This document shows positions 5,610-8,878 of a stretch of DNA of 8,878 bases, piece after piece (the stretch's first letter is position 1; each line of letters begins with the position of its first letter). The position numbers and the translations under genes are program-made. Source of the stretch: an uncultured Porphyromonadaceae bacterium (GTDB lineage: Bacteria; Bacteroidota; Bacteroidia; Bacteroidales; Barnesiellaceae_A); assembly GCA_900542255.1 (NCBI GenBank), contig UQMR01000083.1, positions 1-8,878 of the forward strand, written 5' to 3'. A model generated the notes under the pieces. The model had not been told where the DNA came from. It saw only the letters and a list, made by a program, of their open reading frames with translations, and made no database searches.

Positions 5610-7940
5610 AGGTGTCACGGCCGAATATGAATCGGTATGATAGATGCTCATGCCATGTATCATCAGGCCGCCCGTGCCGAGGTTGCGTATCTCTATGCTG
5701 ACGGGTTCGGTACTTTTGAGTTGCTCGCTGAGGTCGTATTCGGCCTGACCTTTCTTGGCGCCCGACTCCGTGAATACGACATTCCATGCACCTGCCTCGT
5801 CTTGTTTGAGAACCTTGAACGTACGTGTACCGGTCGTAGAAGTAAACATCTTGAAGCGGGCGCAATCGGGGATGTTCACAAAGAGGCTGCCGCCCTCGCT
5901 GCCCTCGACATCGCGGTTGCGCGAAGCTACGGTAATGCAACCTGTTAATCCTTGTCCCGACGCTCCGGCAGCATCGGCACCGGTCTTCTCGGGATTGTAG
6001 TTAGTGGTACTTACGTCGGAGTCGGCAAAAGTCAGCGTACCGTCGGCGATGTATTGCTGTGTCTGGGCATCATTGGTCGTATTGAACCAATAGTAACCAT
6101 CGGCATCGAGCATCGACGAGGGGAAGAACGAATCGCCCAACCCGGGAGCCAGCGTCGTAAACATGACGGGGGTGCCATAAACGATGCTGCCCGACACGGT
6201 CTCGGCATAGGCGCGATAAACGTATGACGTAGAGGGTGTAAGGTCGGTGAGCTGGTAAGTAAGGGTTGTTCCTTGCAGAGGAATAGCCGTATAGGTTGTT
6301 TCGTTGGCGGCGCGATACTCGAAACCGCAAGCCGTCACTTTGCCGGCTTCGGCTACAACGGTACCGTTAAGAACTGCCTCGCGCTGCTTTATATCGGTCG
6401 CTTCGAGGGTTGTCACTTCGACATCGGCATTGGGGTCGACGTATGCAGGATAGGTCTCTTCAACAGAAGATTGTGCATCGGCATATCCGGCTTTCATAAT
6501 ATCTTCTACGAGGCTGTTCATATAGACTTCGAGAGCCGTATAGCCGCTACCGTCGTGCCACAGAGCAGCTCCATCGGTTGCATCCTCGGGGTCGAGCCCG
6601 TTGGCCGTTTCCCATGCGTCGGGGATACCGTCGCGGTCGGTATCTGTGGGCGCTACATCACTTATGAGTACAGGCCATCCGCCTACGTCGTAGGGCGAGT
6701 CTATGATACCCAATCCGCCCAAAACCGAACCTGTATAGGTATATGTTCCGCTGGTTATCTCACCGGCCACACGCTCGTCTACGGCATCGCGACGGTAAGA
6801 TGCTCCGGCATAACGTACCACCTTCTCGAAGGCCGTGGCAGCAGTATGTGTCGTGACATCGGCAAAGTCATACTCGGTAGTGCTGCGTATATCATCTATC
6901 GTGGCGCTGCCGTTGTTATCGTTGATATGTATGCCGTTCCAGTTGTCGTTGTTGGTAGCAGCGATGCGCGATGCCCCCTCCTGTACATTCGAGTAGGGTG
7001 CCGTGCCATCGACATAGTTGCCGGCCACGTAGAATGTACCCCACACGCCTTGCGGCTGCGAGTTGGAACCGTCATCGGCATTGGGCGAGAAGATACGTGC
7101 CACGATGCTTTCTGCCGTGGCTGCGCCGGGCTTGTAGTAGTTATTGACAAAGTTGTAGGTGCCACCTTCACCGGCATAGCCGCTATTGGTCTTACCCCAG
7201 TTATATATCACATTATTACGGAAATCGACTTTCTCCAAATCGGGACGGTTGGAGAATCGGCTGCCGCACATACGGGGATTGCGGCTGTCGTTGTGTGCCA
7301 GGATGTTGTGGTGGAACGAGGCTCCATGACCGCCCCAAATACCGCCATAGCCGTGATTGCCCTTGGGGTGGAGCGAGCCGCGCAGGCTCTCGGCCAGGAA
7401 GCACCACTGCATGGTGAAATTGGTATTGTCATAGAACGAACCGCACTCGTCGGTACTCCAACTCATCGAGCAGTGGTCGATAATAATATTCGAGCGATTA
7501 CGTCCCCAAATGGCATCGGCATCGAGTGTGCCGTCGTCGTCGGGTTTATCGGTACCGAGACGGAAACGAATGAATCGTATAATCACATTATCGGCCGATA
7601 CCTGTATGGTACGGTTCTTGATGCAGATACCATCGCCGGGAGCTGTCTGTCCGGCAATCGTGAGGTCGCCATTGTTGATGGTGAGATTACTTTGCAATTC
7701 GATAGTACCCGATACATCGAATACGATGGTACGTTTTCCTGATTTCTTGATTGCCCAGCGCAATGTTCCCTCCGAACTGTCGTCGGTGAGCTTCGTCACA
7801 TGATAAACGGCTCCGCCCCGACCGCCGGTGGTCGTGTAGCGTGCAAAACCTTCGGCACCGGGGAATGCCGGGGTTTCTGCGGCAACAAGGTTTCCTGCGG
7901 CAACCAAGATGCTGCATAACAAGATAGAAATTCTTTTCAT
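5397..7940 (-). CDS. Secreted multidomain pectate lyase, PL1 family
   Basis: An 847-residue exported enzyme expected to cleave polygalacturonate (pectin backbone) by calcium-dependent beta-elimination. Order of parts: signal peptide 1-21 (no lipobox); PL1 parallel beta-helix about 25-425; calcium-binding TSP3-like loop DTDRDGIPDAWE (433-444); Fn3-like domain about 507-597; a beta-sandwich of unknown type, perhaps carbohydrate binding, about 603-770; and a C-terminal sorting-like domain about 778-847. In the catalytic part, DADAIWGRN (140-148), IDHCSMSWSTDE (154-165), K193 in HPKGNH and R220-N-P-R223 match the calcium ligands, catalytic lysine and arginine region of PelC-like enzymes. ATG 7940 is chosen because the reading frame further upstream crosses a promoter and encodes no signal peptide. 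No susC/susD or regulator accompanies it. Family call firm; substrate detail inferred. Confidence 0.9.
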   Translation of the reverse strand: MKRISILLCSILVAAGNLVAAETPAFPGAEGFARYTTTGGRGGAVYHVTKLTDDSSEGTLRWAIKKSGKRTIVFDVSGTIELQSNLTINNGDLTIAGQTAPGDGICIKNRTIQVSADNVIIRFIRFRLGTDKPDDDGTLDADAIWGRNRSNIIIDHCSMSWSTDECGSFYDNTNFTMQWCFLAESLRGSLHPKGNHGYGGIWGGHGASFHHNILAHNDSRNPRMCGSRFSNRPDLEKVDFRNNVIYNWGKTNSGYAGEGGTYNFVNNYYKPGAATAESIVARIFSPNADDGSNSQPQGVWGTFYVAGNYVDGTAPYSNVQEGASRIAATNNDNWNGIHINDNNGSATIDDIRSTTEYDFADVTTHTAATAFEKVVRYAGASYRRDAVDERVAGEITSGTYTYTGSVLGGLGIIDSPYDVGGWPVLISDVAPTDTDRDGIPDAWETANGLDPEDATDGAALWHDGSGYTALEVYMNSLVEDIMKAGYADAQSSVEETYPAYVDPNADVEVTTLEATDIKQREAVLNGTVVAEAGKVTACGFEYRAANETTYTAIPLQGTTLTYQLTDLTPSTSYVYRAYAETVSGSIVYGTPVMFTTLAPGLGDSFFPSSMLDADGYYWFNTTNDAQTQQYIADGTLTFADSDVSTTNYNPEKTGADAAGASGQGLTGCITVASRNRDVEGSEGGSLFVNIPDCARFKMFTSTTGTRTFKVLKQDEAGAWNVVFTESGAKKGQAEYDLSEQLKSTEPVSIEIRNLGTGGLMIHGMSIYHTDSYSAVTPVWQEQTTRIWLSNGMLYAPEAAMLSVYDLTGALILHGNANSLDVSSLARGIYVVRAVLPDGTVQAVKVVR

Positions 7941-7989
7941 GATAGTTACTTTATATAAGTTGTTGATTCCTCGTTTTCTCAATCTTCGG

Positions 7990-8021
7990 CAAAGATAGAG
8001 ATTTATGCCAAATTTCACAAA
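7990..8021 (-). promoter_or_regulatory. Promoter of the pectate lyase gene
   Basis: On the minus strand, TTTG (8018-8021) is followed after exactly 20 bases by TATCTTTG (7990-7997), an exact match to the Bacteroidales -33/-7 consensus TTTG / TAnnTTTG. Transcription should start near 7983, giving a leader of roughly 43 bases before ATG 7940. This placement rules out the longer frame starting at 8060. Confidence 0.75.
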
Positions 8022-8062
8022 TTCAACATCATACCGCATTCTTCCGATATTGCTCGACACAC

Positions 8063-8078
8063 AACATTACATATTGTT
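8063..8078. promoter_or_regulatory. Imperfect palindrome in the divergent promoter region
   Basis: A 16-base imperfect palindrome, AACATTACATATTGTT, reads the same on both strands at 12 of 16 positions, with outer AACA/TGTT arms. It lies about 42 bases upstream of the lyase -33 element and 40 bases upstream of the right-hand gene's -33 element. It could be an operator for either gene, but palindromes of this quality also arise by chance in AT-rich DNA. Confidence 0.2.
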
Positions 8079-8117
8079 ACCCGACGCATGGTTTTACGAG
8101 CAATAAAATGACAAAAA

Positions 8118-8149
8118 GTTGCATTTCTCACACATATAACATACCTTTA
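8118..8149 (+). promoter_or_regulatory. Promoter of the gene starting at 8177
   Basis: GTTG (8118-8121), a 20-base spacer, and TACCTTTA (8142-8149) match the Bacteroidales promoter with one mismatch in each element. The expected transcript start near 8156 gives a leader of about 20 bases before ATG 8177, consistent with that start. Confidence 0.55.
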
Positions 8150-8176
8150 CATGGAAAGTTTCAATCATCAGTTGCC

Positions 8177-8878
8177 ATGAAAAAATTGTTACTACTTACC
8201 ACTCTTTTGCTTGCGGGGTTGTCGTATGCCTCGGGAGACACCATCTACCTGAAAAACGGTCTCACCATAGAAGGCAAGATAGAGGAAATGAATCCTCTTC
8301 AAAATGTCGTGGTGTGTACACCCGACGGCCGAAGATTTACATATCCTATTGCCGAAATTTTGAGTATCAAATTATCGGATACCCACCACCCGAATCCGGC
8401 CCAAACGGCCGGACATCCCGACCCGGCACCTCTCCCGGCTCCCGATAAAGAGCATCCTGCTCCGGCCCCTACCCATGATGCCGGGCTACCCGAGCAGGCA
8501 AGGCAGGAACTCCCCGCCCGACCGGCCGCACGTGCCGGTGAGCCACATCACCCGGCCCCACACCCCGAAGCGAGACAACGCTTTGCCATGACCCGCATGC
8601 CGCATCATGACGCCCCCCTACCGGTAGAACCAGAGAAGAAGCACGTGGCAAAACAAGGATACCACGGGTTTGTATCGATAAGCTCGGCCGTATATCTGCC
8701 CAACTATTTGCAGATAGGATTTTCCACCACCCACGGAGCTCAGATAACGCCCCGTCTTTTTATCGGCGGCGGTATGGCTCTGAACATCCTGACATACGGC
8801 TCCAATGGAGATGTGTTCTTACCTATATATACCGAGGTACGTACCAACTGGGGCGAAAACATAGCCCAATTCTCGGCC
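8177..8878 (+). CDS. Exported protein: small beta domain, Pro/His-rich linker, outer-membrane barrel start (3' end outside window)
   Basis: The first 234 residues of a gene that runs off the window; I do not recognise a named family. Residues 1-19 are a signal peptide (MKKLLLLTTLLLAGLSYAS). Residues 21-66 (DTIYLKNGLTIEGKI...YPIAEILSIKL) form a small all-beta module of a kind common in exported Bacteroidota proteins, where a D-x-I-x-L-K-N-G strand opens a barrel resembling an Sm fold. Residues 69-163 form a low-complexity linker with 21 prolines and 12 histidines, often in HH, HP or PH pairs. From about 164 the pattern changes to alternating strands (FVSISSAVYLPNYLQIGFSTT, FIGGGMALNIL, LPIYTEVRTNWG) typical of a small outer-membrane barrel. 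An outer-membrane protein with a periplasmic N-terminal module is inferred. The frame is open to base 8878, with its own promoter upstream. Confidence 0.8.
   Translation, partial: MKKLLLLTTLLLAGLSYASGDTIYLKNGLTIEGKIEEMNPLQNVVVCTPDGRRFTYPIAEILSIKLSDTHHPNPAQTAGHPDPAPLPAPDKEHPAPAPTHDAGLPEQARQELPARPAARAGEPHHPAPHPEARQRFAMTRMPHHDAPLPVEPEKKHVAKQGYHGFVSISSAVYLPNYLQIGFSTTHGAQITPRLFIGGGMALNILTYGSNGDVFLPIYTEVRTNWGENIAQFSA

Noticed and set aside
6273..7742. A 489-codon open frame on the plus strand opposite the pectate lyase
   Set aside because: The translated product is low-information (many Ile, Val, Gly, Cys), has no domain or signal peptide, and lies wholly inside a gene with clear PL1 motifs on the other strand. 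Codon bias of the lyase explains the lack of stops.
7941..8060. A 40-codon N-terminal extension of the pectate lyase starting at 8060
   Set aside because: It covers the exact-match promoter at 7990-8021 and is followed by a perfect signal peptide beginning at the internal ATG (7940).

Overview
This window looks like a chromosomal segment from a member of the Bacteroidota, most likely order Bacteroidales. Three things suggest this: promoters of the Bacteroidales type (a -33 TTG element, a 20-base spacer, and a -7 element close to TAnnTTTG), a multidomain PL1 pectate lyase ending in a type-A C-terminal domain, and a compact ECF sigma operon whose second gene has the K-V-P-x-G-Y-F start typical of that phylum. 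Base composition is moderate (about half G+C). Genus cannot be fixed from the sequence alone. There are no RNA genes, CRISPR arrays, insertion sequences or other mobile-element signs.

Layout from left to right. (1) 1-668, plus strand: the C-terminal part of an ABC-F protein of the EttA type, cut by the window edge and followed by a strong terminator (751-796). (2) 967-2408, minus strand: a three-gene operon read in the order ECF sigma factor, small one-helix membrane protein (probable anti-sigma factor), and Spy/CpxP-like periplasmic protein. A hairpin at 860-895 can end transcription from both sides. (3) 2617-5046, plus strand: a solitary TonB-dependent outer-membrane receptor, divergent from the sigma operon. 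Its promoter lies almost on top of its start codon. (4) 5047-5396: a gene-free stretch between convergent genes, with one strong hairpin (5334-5369). (5) 5397-7940, minus strand: a secreted PL1-family pectate lyase with calcium-binding, Fn3-like, beta-sandwich and C-terminal sorting-like domains. (6) 7941-8176: a divergent promoter region with two good promoters. (7) 8177 to the window end, plus strand: the first 234 residues of an unrecognised exported protein. It has a small beta domain, a linker rich in proline and histidine, and the start of an outer-membrane barrel.

Most of the window is devoted to the cell envelope. The sigma operon has the logic of an envelope-stress circuit: a cytoplasmic sigma factor, a membrane tether, and a periplasmic sensor or chaperone. 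The receptor, the lyase and the last protein are all exported. No evidence links the receptor or the lyase to the sigma factor, and there is no SusD partner, so neither looks like part of a complete polysaccharide utilisation locus here. I found no clearly new system. The most interesting items are the small cysteine-free anti-sigma candidate with its Spy-like partner, and the histidine-rich outer-membrane protein at the right edge.
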